DNA of 64,000 bases from the NCBI GenBank assembly GCA_011526105.1, contig WYAZ01000021.1, positions 1 to 64,000 on the forward strand. The letters are read 5' to 3'. A program made the position numbers and the translations under genes. The stretch comes from Deltaproteobacteria bacterium. Its GTDB lineage: Bacteria; Myxococcota; Kuafuiibacteriia; Kuafuiibacteriales; Kuafuiibacteriaceae. Of the stretch, positions 35,074 to 43,806 are shown piece after piece; position 1 is the first letter of the stretch, and every line of letters begins with the position of its first letter. The notes below the pieces were generated by a model that searched no databases, was not told the DNA's origin, and worked only from the letters and a program-made list of their open reading frames with translations.

Positions 35074-36086
35074 GGCTGACTCGATCCCAAGACCCGTGCG
35101 GTCACCGGCATGCCGGGGCGCAGCCGGGCCTTGGGGTTCTCGAGGCGGACGTCGATGGGGTATACGAGCCGCGTTCGATCGTCCTTGGTCTGGATGTTTC
35201 GGGGCGTGAACTCGGCTTGGGCACCCACGGTCGAGATGGTCCCGACGAAGGTCTCCGCCGGCCACGCGTCCGCGATGACCTCGGCGGTCTCTCCGACCGT
35301 CAGCTGCCCGAGGGAGGCGTTGTCGAGGTAGAAGGTCACCCACACGTCCGAGAGGTCGATGAGGCGAACGGCGGGGGCACCAGGCGGCACGAGCTCCCCG
35401 ACATCGTAGAGGATGTCCTCGACCACCGCGGCGCGGGGCGCCCTGAGCTCACACTCCGCGACCATGATCTTCGCGAGCGATACGACCTGCTCGAGCGCGC
35501 GAAGACGTGCGCTCACTGCGGCCGCCCTCGCCCCGGCCGAGCTCGCGCGGACCTTCGCTGCGCGCGCGGTCTGCGTGGCGGCCTGCGCCTGCGCCTTCGC
35601 CGCTTGCACCTCGAGATCGAGGCCCTCGGCTTGGACGGTCGCTCGATCGAGCTGCGACTCTGCGGCGTACTTCCCGACGGCGACCAGGCGGTTCTTGTCG
35701 CGCACCGCGACGTCCTGCTGTGCGCTGAGGGCTCGGGTGCGCGCCGCCGAGGCGTTGGCCTGCGAGCTCGCGGCAGAGCCCTGCACCTCTTCGGCCTCCG
35801 CCATGGCAAGCGCCGCTTCGACCTCGGCCCGCGCGGCCTCGAGCTGGGCCTCGGCCTCCGCGAGCCGATGCCGCGGCTCCTCGCAGTCGAGCCCGAGCAG
35901 AACCGCGTCGCGCTGGACCGCCTGCCCCTCTTTCACTGGGAGGGTGATCAAGCGCCCGCCAACCTTCGAAGCCACATCGACGACCGTACCCTCCACCACG
36001 CCGGTGCCTCCCACGGAGACGGCGGCGCCCTCTTTGCACCCCCACAGAGTCAGAATGATCAGAACGGCATGTCTCGAGCTCGCCAT
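35070..36086 (-). CDS. HlyD-family periplasmic adaptor, probable lipoprotein (YbhG-like)
   Basis: 338 residues from an ATG at 36086. A short signal peptide ends at a lipobox-like LWGC (C17), so it may be lipid-anchored. The N-terminal lipoyl half-motif (VEGTVVDVASKVGGRLITLPV) is followed by a long Ala/Glu-rich coiled coil (about 75-205). The second half-motif (CELRAPRAAVVEDILYDVGE) and a beta-barrel domain ending RLRPGMPVTARVL complete the fold. It bridges the inner-membrane ABC complex and TolC. First gene of the operon; its start is 6 nt from the operator for the divergent TetR regulator. Confidence 0.93.
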   Translation of the reverse strand: MASSRHAVLIILTLWGCKEGAAVSVGGTGVVEGTVVDVASKVGGRLITLPVKEGQAVQRDAVLLGLDCEEPRHRLAEAEAQLEAARAEVEAALAMAEAEEVQGSAASSQANASAARTRALSAQQDVAVRDKNRLVAVGKYAAESQLDRATVQAEGLDLEVQAAKAQAQAATQTARAAKVRASSAGARAAAVSARLRALEQVVSLAKIMVAECELRAPRAAVVEDILYDVGELVPPGAPAVRLIDLSDVWVTFYLDNASLGQLTVGETAEVIADAWPAETFVGTISTVGAQAEFTPRNIQTKDDRTRLVYPIDVRLENPKARLRPGMPVTARVLGSSQP

Positions 36087-36091
36087 CGTGG

Positions 36092-36111
36092 TTGACTAAG
36101 TACTCACTCAA
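36092..36111. promoter_or_regulatory. Palindromic TetR-family operator between exporter operon and tetR
   Basis: TTGACTAAGTACTCACTCAA is a 20-bp palindrome centred on AGTACT with 16 of 20 positions symmetric. It lies in the 24-48 nt between the divergent starts of the HlyD gene (36086) and the TetR gene (36111 or 36135), exactly where a regulator would repress both directions. TetR-family operators commonly have this TGAGTNAGTACTNACTCA-like form. Binding by the adjacent regulator is inferred. Confidence 0.75.
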
Positions 36112-36134
36112 TGAATAGATGTCAAGCAGCCTCG

Positions 36135-36830
36135 ATGACCACGCCAGGAAGAACAAAGACGGTTGGCCGGATTTCTCGAGCCGAGCAGGCCCGAGCCACC
36201 AAGGCCAAGCTCGCGTCTGCCGCCCTCGATCTCTTCGCCAAACAGGGCTTCGCCGCCACCTCGACCCGTCAGATCGCCGAGACGGCTGGGGTCTCCGAGG
36301 GCCTGATCTTCCACCACTACCCGACCAAGCTCGATCTCCTGCTTGGGGTCACCTCGCACCACGAGGTGTTTGGGCTCAAAGTTCGAGCGCTGATGACGGA
36401 CTCGAAAGGCGTGCCGGTTCGAGGTCAGCTCGAGGCCCTCGCTCAGACCTTCGTGTCGACGCTCGCTCCGGAGCGCAAAGAGACGATGCTCGTTCGCGTG
36501 TTGCTCAGCGAGGCGCTCACCACCCCCGAGCTCGGGAAGCTCTTGCACCGGACCCGCGAGACGGTGATCGCCAGCATCGAGTCGTACCTGCAGGCCCGCA
36601 TCGACGAGGAGGAGCTTCGCTCCGATCTCGATCCGAGTGTGGCCGCCCAGGGCCTGCTCGGCGCGCTCGTCTGGTTCTTCCTGACGCACCAACATCTGAA
36701 CCCTCGCGCGTGGCGCGCGCAATCGCGGCGCTACGCCCAAAGACTCGTCGACCTCTGGCTCCGAGGCGCGCTGGCCGAGCCGCGCCTTTCCTCGTCCGGG
36801 AGCAAGGTTCGAAGGGGTGCCTCGGAGTAG
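36135..36830 (+). CDS. TetR/AcrR-family transcriptional regulator (CecR-like position)
   Basis: 231 residues from an ATG at 36135. An in-frame ATG at 36111 touches the palindrome and would add 8 residues. The N-terminal helix-turn-helix is typical: AALDLFAKQGFAATSTRQIAETAGVSEGLIFHHYPTKLD at about 30-65. The C-terminal domain (about 75-205) would bind a ligand; SYLQARIDEEELRSDLDPSVAAQGLLGALVWFFL is the family's helix 8-9 region. It is divergent from the export operon, so it probably represses that operon and itself, as CecR (YbiH) does for ybhGFSR in E. coli. Confidence 0.9.
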   Translation: MTTPGRTKTVGRISRAEQARATKAKLASAALDLFAKQGFAATSTRQIAETAGVSEGLIFHHYPTKLDLLLGVTSHHEVFGLKVRALMTDSKGVPVRGQLEALAQTFVSTLAPERKETMLVRVLLSEALTTPELGKLLHRTRETVIASIESYLQARIDEEELRSDLDPSVAAQGLLGALVWFFLTHQHLNPRAWRAQSRRYAQRLVDLWLRGALAEPRLSSSGSKVRRGASE

Positions 36831-36841
36831 AGATCTCAGGC

Positions 36842-38791
36842 TTGGGCACACCGCACCGAGGCTACGGTCGCTGGCGAGCCGCGAGCCTCATCGCGGTGCA
36901 CGCGCTGGTGGCGCTGCACATCGCGCACTGGCTCCTGACCGGTCGGACCCTGGCTCCGCTCGAGTTCAACGAGGCCTTGCACAGCCTTCACCTCGGCGTG
37001 ATCACCGCCGGCTTCCTCTTCATGGCACTCACCGTCCTCGTCACGCTAGCGGCGGGACGGTTCTTCTGTTCGTGGGCCTGCCACATCCTGGCCCTCGAGG
37101 ATCTGAGCGCGTGGATCCTCCATCGGCTCCACCTACGTCCGAAGCCCATTCGGTCGCGGGTGCTCGCGTGGGTGCCCGGACTGGCCGCGCTCTATCTGTT
37201 CATCTGGCCGCAGGTCGAGCGCCTCGCGAACGGCTCCGGGCTCGTGAGCCCGCGGGTTCAGTCGGATGCACAAGGCTGGGGCTCCTTCGTCACCTCCGAC
37301 TTCTGGCGCAACCTCCCGGGCCCGGGCATCTCGATCCTGACGCTCTCCGTGGTCGGCGGCGTGGCCGTCTGGTTGCTTGGTACACGGAGCTTCTGCCGCT
37401 ACGCATGTCCGTACGGCGCGATCTTCGGCCTCGCGGATCGAGTTGCGCCGGCACGAATCAAACTGATCGGTGACTGCTCGCAGTGCGGCCTCTGCACGGC
37501 GGCCTGTCAGTCGCAGGTGCTCGTGCATCGGGAGGTTCTTCAACTCGGGAGGGTCGTGAGCTCGGACTGCCTCAAGGATCTGGACTGCGTGGCGGTGTGC
37601 CCAAAGCAAGCCCTCGCCTACGGGCGCGCGAGGCCAGCGTTCATGCAGAGCTTGGACGCGGCCGAATACACGCAGCGAGGCTTCAGCTTCACCGGGATTG
37701 AGGAGGTGTCTGTCGCCGTGACCACGCTTGCGCTCCTCGTGGTCTACCGAGGGCTCTACGACGTGATCCCGTTCCTGCTGGCGCTGACCATCGCCGTCGT
37801 CGGGGCGGTCGTCCTCGTGACCGGGTTTCGGCGGCGGCCTCGAACGGAGCACGGTCCTTGGCGCTCCGCACTCGCCGCCGGATTCCTGCTGTTCTCAGTG
37901 CACAGCGCGTTTGTCCATCACCACGCCGCCTCGGGCCGACGCGCGCTCCTTCGAGCGACCGGACACGAGGGTCTCAGCTCCTCCGGGCCCCCCGAGGGAG
38001 GCCGTGTGGTGGACCCTGCCGATCTCGAAGCGGCTCGCGTGCACCTGCGAACCGCGGATGCGGCCGGGCTTTGGACCTCCCCCCGACTGGGGCACGACCT
38101 CGCCACCGTCCATCTGTACGCTCACGAGCGGGACGCGGCCGAGCAACAGCTGCTGCGAGTCCTGAAGAAGGCCCCGAAGGACCTCCCCGCCGCGGTGCGC
38201 CTGGGTCACCTCGCGCTGTCCCTGAACCGCACCACTGATGCCGAACGCTACCTTCAACCGATCTTTGTCGCGAACGAGGATCGCTTTGGGCCCGAGACAC
38301 GCGCGTTGAGGAGTCGAGCGTATGTGCTCGCCGGACAAATCGCGGAGCGACGACTCGAGACCTCGAAGGCGCTCGCGCACTATGAGTCCGCAGCACACGA
38401 CGATCCGCAGAACGGGGAGGCCCACCTTGCCATGGGGACCCTGTACGCGCGCCTCGGCCGGCTCGAGGAGGCGAGCGGCGCACTTCGACGGGCGGAGGTG
38501 CACTACCCAGAGCGATCGGTCGTGTTGAACAACCTCGCACTCGTGTCTCTGGGGCTCGGTCAACACGCGGAGGCGATCGAACAACTCCGAGAACTCCTCG
38601 ACCTCCAGCCCGATCGCGCGGAGACACGATATCAGCTCGCGGTGGCGCTGCTGGGCGCCGGAGAGATCGTCGAGGCGGGGCATCAACTCGAAGCCGCCTT
38701 GGTGTTGAAGCCAGGCTATGTCCTCGCGGAGCAGCTGAGAGCAAAGCTCCTCGAGAGCCCCGCGGGAGAGACGCACGACGGGCGCCGATGA
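36842..38791 (+). CDS. Membrane polyferredoxin (NapH/NosR-like 4Fe-4S) fused to TPR domain
   Basis: About 649 residues using a TTG at 36842, 11 nt after the tetR stop; the start is uncertain because no ATG or strong ribosome binding site exists before the first helix. Helices come first, with the FCSWACH and FCRYACPYGAIFG motifs at helix ends, as in NapH, CcoG and NosR. Two 4Fe-4S loops follow: CSQCGLCTAAC and DCLKDLDCVAVCPKQAL. The second lacks one usual Cys spacing but matches a known KDLDCVAVCP variant. Two more helices lie at about 290-345. The C-terminal about 270 residues are at least five TPR units (HLAMGTLYARLGRLEEASGA). Likely moves electrons across the inner membrane; partner unknown. 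Confidence 0.8.
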   Translation: MGTPHRGYGRWRAASLIAVHALVALHIAHWLLTGRTLAPLEFNEALHSLHLGVITAGFLFMALTVLVTLAAGRFFCSWACHILALEDLSAWILHRLHLRPKPIRSRVLAWVPGLAALYLFIWPQVERLANGSGLVSPRVQSDAQGWGSFVTSDFWRNLPGPGISILTLSVVGGVAVWLLGTRSFCRYACPYGAIFGLADRVAPARIKLIGDCSQCGLCTAACQSQVLVHREVLQLGRVVSSDCLKDLDCVAVCPKQALAYGRARPAFMQSLDAAEYTQRGFSFTGIEEVSVAVTTLALLVVYRGLYDVIPFLLALTIAVVGAVVLVTGFRRRPRTEHGPWRSALAAGFLLFSVHSAFVHHHAASGRRALLRATGHEGLSSSGPPEGGRVVDPADLEAARVHLRTADAAGLWTSPRLGHDLATVHLYAHERDAAEQQLLRVLKKAPKDLPAAVRLGHLALSLNRTTDAERYLQPIFVANEDRFGPETRALRSRAYVLAGQIAERRLETSKALAHYESAAHDDPQNGEAHLAMGTLYARLGRLEEASGALRRAEVHYPERSVVLNNLALVSLGLGQHAEAIEQLRELLDLQPDRAETRYQLAVALLGAGEIVEAGHQLEAALVLKPGYVLAEQLRAKLLESPAGETHDGRR

Positions 38792-39109
38792 CATCCACGC
38801 CCTGACTCAAAGCGTCATCCACCGTCGGTCACGAGACCTTTCCTGCTCGGACGCAGAATCATCGAGTCATCGCACCTCGAAGGCGAGACATCGTCTCGGC
38901 ACACGCGGCTCTTCTTCGAATTCAGCGCCACATCGGTTCGCAATTCCATCGCCGCCAGAGTATGTGCCCTCCCCATCGACACCAACGATCAAAGCCGGCC
39001 AAACCACGGCCTGAGACACCCCAAAGGCAAGAACGCCCGGATACTGCTCTCCAGCGTCTTCGGGCCTTACGCCCAAGACGACGAGCACGGCAGCCGGCGC
39101 GCCAACCCG
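38792..39109. other. Gap holding an untranslated-looking extension of the radical SAM gene
   Basis: The stretch 38819-39109 has no in-frame ATG, GTG or TTG in the radical SAM frame, yet its last about 100 nt encode family-like sequence (see finding). A divergent or terminator element was not identified. The ATG at 38962 lies in another frame. Confidence 0.5.
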
Positions 39110-40753
39110 ATGGAGCTCTACCACAACCAAGTCACGCGGGAACAAGGTGCGTTCTCGCTGCGCATGTTCCACCGCACGTTCGGACTGATGCTGCTTCAGG
39201 CCAACACTTCGGCGCCGTGCACGCTGATCGACTTCCCCACCGAGGAGGAGTTCGTCCGCGAGCTCTGCGCCCACCCGTACGACATCGTGGGTCTGAGCGC
39301 GATCATCCCCAACATCGGCAAGGTCAAACGCATGTGCGAGTTGGTGCGGCGCCATCGCCCGAACGCGACCATCCTGGTCGGCGGACACGTCGCCAACACC
39401 CCCAACATCGAGGACATCATCGACGCGGATCATATCGTGAAGGGCGAAGGTGTCCGTTGGCTGCGAACGTATCTCGGCGAGCCCACCGAAGCGCCCATTC
39501 GGCATCCGCTCGCCTACGCCGGTCATGGCGCGCGGACCTTTGGGCTCGAGCTCCCCGACCGACCCGGGACGACCGCCGCCATCTTGTTGGCCTCGGTGGG
39601 CTGCCCCATGGGGTGCAACTTCTGCTCGACCTCGGCGATGTTTGGCGGCAAGGGCAGCTCCGTCAACTTCTATCAGAGCGGTGACGAGCTCTTTGCCATC
39701 ATGTGCCAGCTCGAAGAGCGGCTACAGGCAACCTCGTTCTTCGCCCTGGACGAGAACTTCCTCCTCAATCGCAAGCGTTCGCTTCGTCTGCTCGAGCTGA
39801 TGCATGAGCACAAGAAGTCCTGGTCGCTGTACGTCTTCACCTCGGCGAGGATTCTGAGGTCCTACACGATGGAGCAGCTCCTCGGGCTCGGGGTCTCGTG
39901 GGTTTGGATGGGCATCGAGGGCGAAGGCAGTCAGTACAAGAAGCTGCGCGGAATCGATACCACGGCCCTCGTCAAAGACCTGCGGGCGAACGGGATCCGA
40001 GTGATGGGCTCGACCATCATCGGGCTCGAAGACCACACCCCCGAGAACATCGAACAGGTGATCGACTTCGCGGTCGAGCACGACACCGACTTCCACCAGT
40101 TCATGCTCTACACACCCATCCCCGGCACTCCGCTGTACGAGGAGCACCGCGCCGCGGGCACCTTGCTCTCCGAAGACGAGTGCTCGCTGGCGGACACCCA
40201 CGGACAGACGCGCTTCAACTACCGACACGCGCACATCAAGGATGGCCGAGAGACCGCGTTCTTGCGTGAGGCCTTCGCACGGGACTTCCGGGTCAACGGC
40301 CCGAGCATCATTCGAATGATTCGCACCCTGCTCCAGGGCTGGCGGGCTCATCGGAACCATCCCGAGCCCCGAGTGCGTGCGCGGTTCGCACGAGAACTCG
40401 AACCGATGAGCACCACCTACGCCGGTGCTGTATGGGCCGCAGAGAGGTGGTATCGAGATGAGCCCGTGCTTCACCGCGACATGACCGAGCTGCTCCACGA
40501 GATTTACCGGGAGTTCGGTTGGAAGGCTCGCGCGGCCGGACCGGCTTTGGGCGCCGTCATGTATGCCGGGCTTCGGCGCGAGTCGGCGCGGCTTTCTCGC
40601 GGCGCCACCCACGAGCCCCAGTGCGTGCGGGAGGTGAACGAAGCGGCGGCGACGCTCGAGCGTGCGCACCCGTGGCTGCGAATCCCGCCCACGTCAGAGA
40701 TCGCCTGGGTCTGTCCCGAGGAACCGCCAGGCTTCGTGCTCGGTCCGGCCTGA
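39110..40753 (+). CDS. B12-binding-domain radical SAM protein
   Basis: 547 residues from the first ATG at 39110; conserved sequence extends upstream of it (see findings), so this start is probably too short. The N-terminal part resembles a cobalamin-binding fold (PYDIVGLSAIIPNIGKVKRM, ILVGGHVANT, VKGEGVRWL) without the D-x-H-x-x-G motif. The radical SAM barrel has the CX3CX2C loop GCPMGCNFCST, then FFALDENFLLN and WVWMGIEGEGSQYKKLRGID. Such enzymes modify lipids, hopanoids or peptides. The C-terminal about 150 residues are helical and not recognised. No neighbour indicates the substrate; a CpXC protein gene follows after 47 nt. Confidence 0.85.
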   Translation: MELYHNQVTREQGAFSLRMFHRTFGLMLLQANTSAPCTLIDFPTEEEFVRELCAHPYDIVGLSAIIPNIGKVKRMCELVRRHRPNATILVGGHVANTPNIEDIIDADHIVKGEGVRWLRTYLGEPTEAPIRHPLAYAGHGARTFGLELPDRPGTTAAILLASVGCPMGCNFCSTSAMFGGKGSSVNFYQSGDELFAIMCQLEERLQATSFFALDENFLLNRKRSLRLLELMHEHKKSWSLYVFTSARILRSYTMEQLLGLGVSWVWMGIEGEGSQYKKLRGIDTTALVKDLRANGIRVMGSTIIGLEDHTPENIEQVIDFAVEHDTDFHQFMLYTPIPGTPLYEEHRAAGTLLSEDECSLADTHGQTRFNYRHAHIKDGRETAFLREAFARDFRVNGPSIIRMIRTLLQGWRAHRNHPEPRVRARFARELEPMSTTYAGAVWAAERWYRDEPVLHRDMTELLHEIYREFGWKARAAGPALGAVMYAGLRRESARLSRGATHEPQCVREVNEAAATLERAHPWLRIPPTSEIAWVCPEEPPGFVLGPA

Positions 40754-40800
40754 CCCTCCCCTTCGCCTCGAGGCTCGATCGAACGTACACTGCTCCGCGC

Positions 40801-42045
40801 ATGAGCCTCTCCTCATCGATCGGCCAGGCTTGCCCGCGCTGCGGCCTCACGCAGGAGGTCCTCGTTCACTCGAGCCTCAGCATCCAGGATGAGGACGGCT
40901 TGCGTGCGGTCGTCGAGAACCGCTTCAACTGGTTCGAGTGTTCGGCTTGCGGGGAGCAGAGACCTCTCGAGCTCGACCTTCAGGTCACCGACCGAAGGCG
41001 GGCCATCGTCGTGCGAGTGGTCCGAGCTGACGCGGACGTCTCTGAGAACATCGCCGCGATGAAGTCGATCATGGGCGACGAGCCTTGGTTCGCCCGGATC
41101 GTGAAAGGGCGAGAAGACCTCGTCGAGAAGTTCCTGATCCTCACGGAGCGCCTGAACGATGCTGCGGTGGAGGTGGTGAAGTTCTTGCTTCGTGTGCAGC
41201 AGGGGGACCTCGAGGGTCGGGCGGTCCGACGCTTCGAGCGCCTCGAAGGCGAACAGATGATCTTCATGGTGCACACGCCCGGACGAGCGCCCGAGCTGTA
41301 TGGGGTTCCGTTCGCCGTCTATCAGAACGCGCTCGCCACCACGAACGCCAGAAAACACGTGCGAGACTTCGAGGTGGATGAACGCCTGGCTCGCAGCTTG
41401 CTCGAGGCGAAGCGAACTCAGACCGATCCAGCTCCGCTCTCCGAAGACGACCATCGGCTCATCGCGTTGGTGGAACGAACGCGGTACCGGAACAACTTCC
41501 TCGCGGCGGCGCCAAAGGCACTCGGGGCCACTTGGTGCGCCACCGAGACCGAACCCACGATTCTGCCCTCTCCTTTTGCGCCGTTTGTCGTGGAGCGCTA
41601 CATCACTCCGGGCGCCTCGCCACTCCATATCGCGGTCACCTGTGGCCTCGGAGCGGTGCCGGTGGGCGACCTCGCGGACCAGCACCCTCGCTTCGAGTTC
41701 GCAATCGTCAGTCCTCAACTCGGCCCCCGAATCGTCTTTGCCTTGTCGTGTCTCGCTCACGTCGCTCACGTTCCGGAACGGCGGCTCCCGCTGTTCGAGT
41801 GGGACCGGGTCACCTTCGAGCAGCCCTACCAGGGAAAGATCGCCGGCGCGGTCCTCCGACCCTTCGCGGCGCTCGAGATCACGAGCGACCGGCCGGTGAT
41901 GATCTTCGATCTGCTGCCGATTCTTCCGGAGGAACTGGAGTCTTTCCGCGCCGACCCGCCGACGCTGAGGGCCTGGGTCGAGGCACGAAAGACGCTTCGG
42001 GACGAGGCGGTCCTGCATCGACGCTGGGCTCTCCTCCCGGCGTGA
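40801..42045 (+). CDS. CpXC zinc ribbon plus suppressor-of-fused-like protein
   Basis: 414 residues from an ATG at 40801. An N-terminal zinc site has C11-x2-C14 (ACPRCGLTQ) and C47-x2-C50 (ECSACGEQ), the CpXC domain arrangement. The C-terminal about 180 residues look like a SUFU-family domain: FVVERYITPGASPLHIAVTCGLGA and IFDLLPILPEELESFRADP, whose L-L-P-I-x-x-E-E-L ending is typical. SUFU-like bacterial proteins often act as immunity or inhibitor partners of toxins; no toxin gene is adjacent. A CpXC/SUFU combination is uncommon. Role unknown; cytosolic. Confidence 0.7.
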   Translation: MSLSSSIGQACPRCGLTQEVLVHSSLSIQDEDGLRAVVENRFNWFECSACGEQRPLELDLQVTDRRRAIVVRVVRADADVSENIAAMKSIMGDEPWFARIVKGREDLVEKFLILTERLNDAAVEVVKFLLRVQQGDLEGRAVRRFERLEGEQMIFMVHTPGRAPELYGVPFAVYQNALATTNARKHVRDFEVDERLARSLLEAKRTQTDPAPLSEDDHRLIALVERTRYRNNFLAAAPKALGATWCATETEPTILPSPFAPFVVERYITPGASPLHIAVTCGLGAVPVGDLADQHPRFEFAIVSPQLGPRIVFALSCLAHVAHVPERRLPLFEWDRVTFEQPYQGKIAGAVLRPFAALEITSDRPVMIFDLLPILPEELESFRADPPTLRAWVEARKTLRDEAVLHRRWALLPA

Positions 42046-42106
42046 GGATCGAACCCGAGGCGGGTCTCGATTTCCCTCCTCGGCGGGACGACGCTATGCT
42101 CGGCCG

Positions 42107-43717
42107 GTGCGCGCTTGGGTGCTCCTTTTCGCCGCCCAACTCGGCGCCTGCGTGGAGACACAACCCTCGGAAGTGCCCGCGACCTCGGAGCTCCTCTTCC
42201 TCGTTCGCGTGGACGCGGAGAACCGTCCGATCGCGGTGCCGGAGGGGCCTTATCGAGGAACAGGCGCCCTGCTCGGCGCTCGAACCGTCTCCGGCACCGA
42301 CGCGATCCTGGCTGTCTCGATCGCTGAAGAGGCGATTCGAGAGCGGTTTCCGGCGTACGCAGCGCGAGAGGCCGGCGAGCTGCGGGCCATCCTGACGCCT
42401 GCGGGGCTTCTCGAATGCGATGAGTATGGCCAACTCGAAGAAGAGCGTCGGCTCGTCGTACCCCTCGAACAGCTCGAACAGGCCCTCTCCGTGCGCCCGC
42501 TCTCGGGGAGCTCCGACGCTCGCGCTTGGCCACTCCCGGCCGGCCTCGCGCTCCGATTCGAGGCTCGTGTGTGTCAGCGCGGGCCGACGGTGCGGCTTCG
42601 TCCCTTTGGGGCGGCTGAGCGAGCCCTTCCGACTTCGATTCGGACCGGCTTCAAACAGATCTTCAACATTGTCGTCCTCGATGAGGACACGCTCGTGCTC
42701 GTCGGTTTTCACGCGCTCGTGCGGGTGAGGCGCGGCCAACTCGTCGATCCCGTCGCCGACGTATTTCCCCTCGGCGACACCCTCGCCGTCCCTGGCCCAG
42801 ACCTCGAATGGGAGCTGCGATTCGGCGCGCTGAAGCCGGCGGGGGTGCCACCGGCCGGGGTCGAACTCATCGCCGTGGCGACGTTGAGGTCTTCGAAGAA
42901 CGACGTCGAAGACCCGGACGTCGGCGCCGCGGTGGTTCGAGTCGCCATCCCCGAGCAGGGGCCCTTCGAGTTGCGCGCGGCCACCATCCTCAGCGGTGAA
43001 CCTCCCAGCTCGCCCTCTGGCCTGGACCACGTCCATGTCGAAAGCGATGGACGATATGTCGCAGTGGGCACCCAGACGGTGGTGACCGCCACGACCTGGT
43101 CGACTCCACCGCGGCGCTCGTCCGTGGCCGGGTTCGAAGGACTCTGGATCTTTCCTCTGAACGCACCCGGCGCACCTCACCTCGTCGTGGGCGGCGGTTC
43201 GCAGGTGTTCGAAGGAGACCTCTTCGACGGCCTCGCGCCCTCATCCATCGCGACGGCCCCTGGCACGGGTCGGTTGCGGCTGACTTCCGCGACCCGATGG
43301 CGCGGCCCGGGCGGGCCCATCATCGTTTCAGCGTACGACGGCCATCTCTTCGAACGGCGGTCCTCCACCGAATGGCCGCCTTTCGCCTTTGACGTGCCTC
43401 AGGCCGCTCGCGGATGCGCCGTCACCGAACAGCGCTGCGGTCGGACCAAGTTGGGTCGGGACGTGAACCAGGTGCTGTACGTCCCGGGCCACGGCGGACT
43501 CTTGGTCGGGAGCCGGTTCTGCACCGGGCTCTTCTGGCGCAGCGAGCTCGACTCGTGTGCGAGTGTGGTCCCCGTGAACGGAGAACACATCGAGCGCATG
43601 GAACAGCTCGGTGTCCGCGCGATCATCGAACACCACGGCCGGGTGTTCGTCGGCGCCGGCATCGACTCGGTCTACGAGGTGGAGTTCGTAGACGAGACCC
43701 CCGAGCCCACCCTATAG
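42107..43717 (+). CDS. Lipoprotein of unknown function, paralogue of the gene at 49562-51259
   Basis: 536 residues from a GTG at 42107. A lipobox LGAC gives C15 as the lipidated residue. The remainder is beta-rich and propeller-like: repeated short strands with V-V-V-G, G-T-Q-T-V and L-V-V-G-G-G-S motifs. Two cysteine clusters near the end (CAVTEQRCGRTK and SRFCTGLFWRSELDSCASV) match the paralogue's (GGCEIFGWL and ARDCDSLLRVQF...ACVSAI). The shared segment suggests a disulfide-bonded C-terminal blade. No catalytic motif. Exported to the outer membrane or periplasm. Confidence 0.65.
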   Translation: MRAWVLLFAAQLGACVETQPSEVPATSELLFLVRVDAENRPIAVPEGPYRGTGALLGARTVSGTDAILAVSIAEEAIRERFPAYAAREAGELRAILTPAGLLECDEYGQLEEERRLVVPLEQLEQALSVRPLSGSSDARAWPLPAGLALRFEARVCQRGPTVRLRPFGAAERALPTSIRTGFKQIFNIVVLDEDTLVLVGFHALVRVRRGQLVDPVADVFPLGDTLAVPGPDLEWELRFGALKPAGVPPAGVELIAVATLRSSKNDVEDPDVGAAVVRVAIPEQGPFELRAATILSGEPPSSPSGLDHVHVESDGRYVAVGTQTVVTATTWSTPPRRSSVAGFEGLWIFPLNAPGAPHLVVGGGSQVFEGDLFDGLAPSSIATAPGTGRLRLTSATRWRGPGGPIIVSAYDGHLFERRSSTEWPPFAFDVPQAARGCAVTEQRCGRTKLGRDVNQVLYVPGHGGLLVGSRFCTGLFWRSELDSCASVVPVNGEHIERMEQLGVRAIIEHHGRVFVGAGIDSVYEVEFVDETPEPTL

Positions 43718-43806
43718 ACCCGATTTTGCTGCAGATCTTTGCATGTATGTCAAAGTAGGCAACAGTGCCCCGCCGGGGCCGATAAGGGGACTTCAAGGAG
43801 CCCAGA

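Noticed and set aside
38962-39684. An ATG-started frame overlapping the radical SAM gene start
   Set aside because: It is out of frame with all family motifs and codes for an Arg/Pro-rich peptide, so it cannot supply the missing start without a frameshift.
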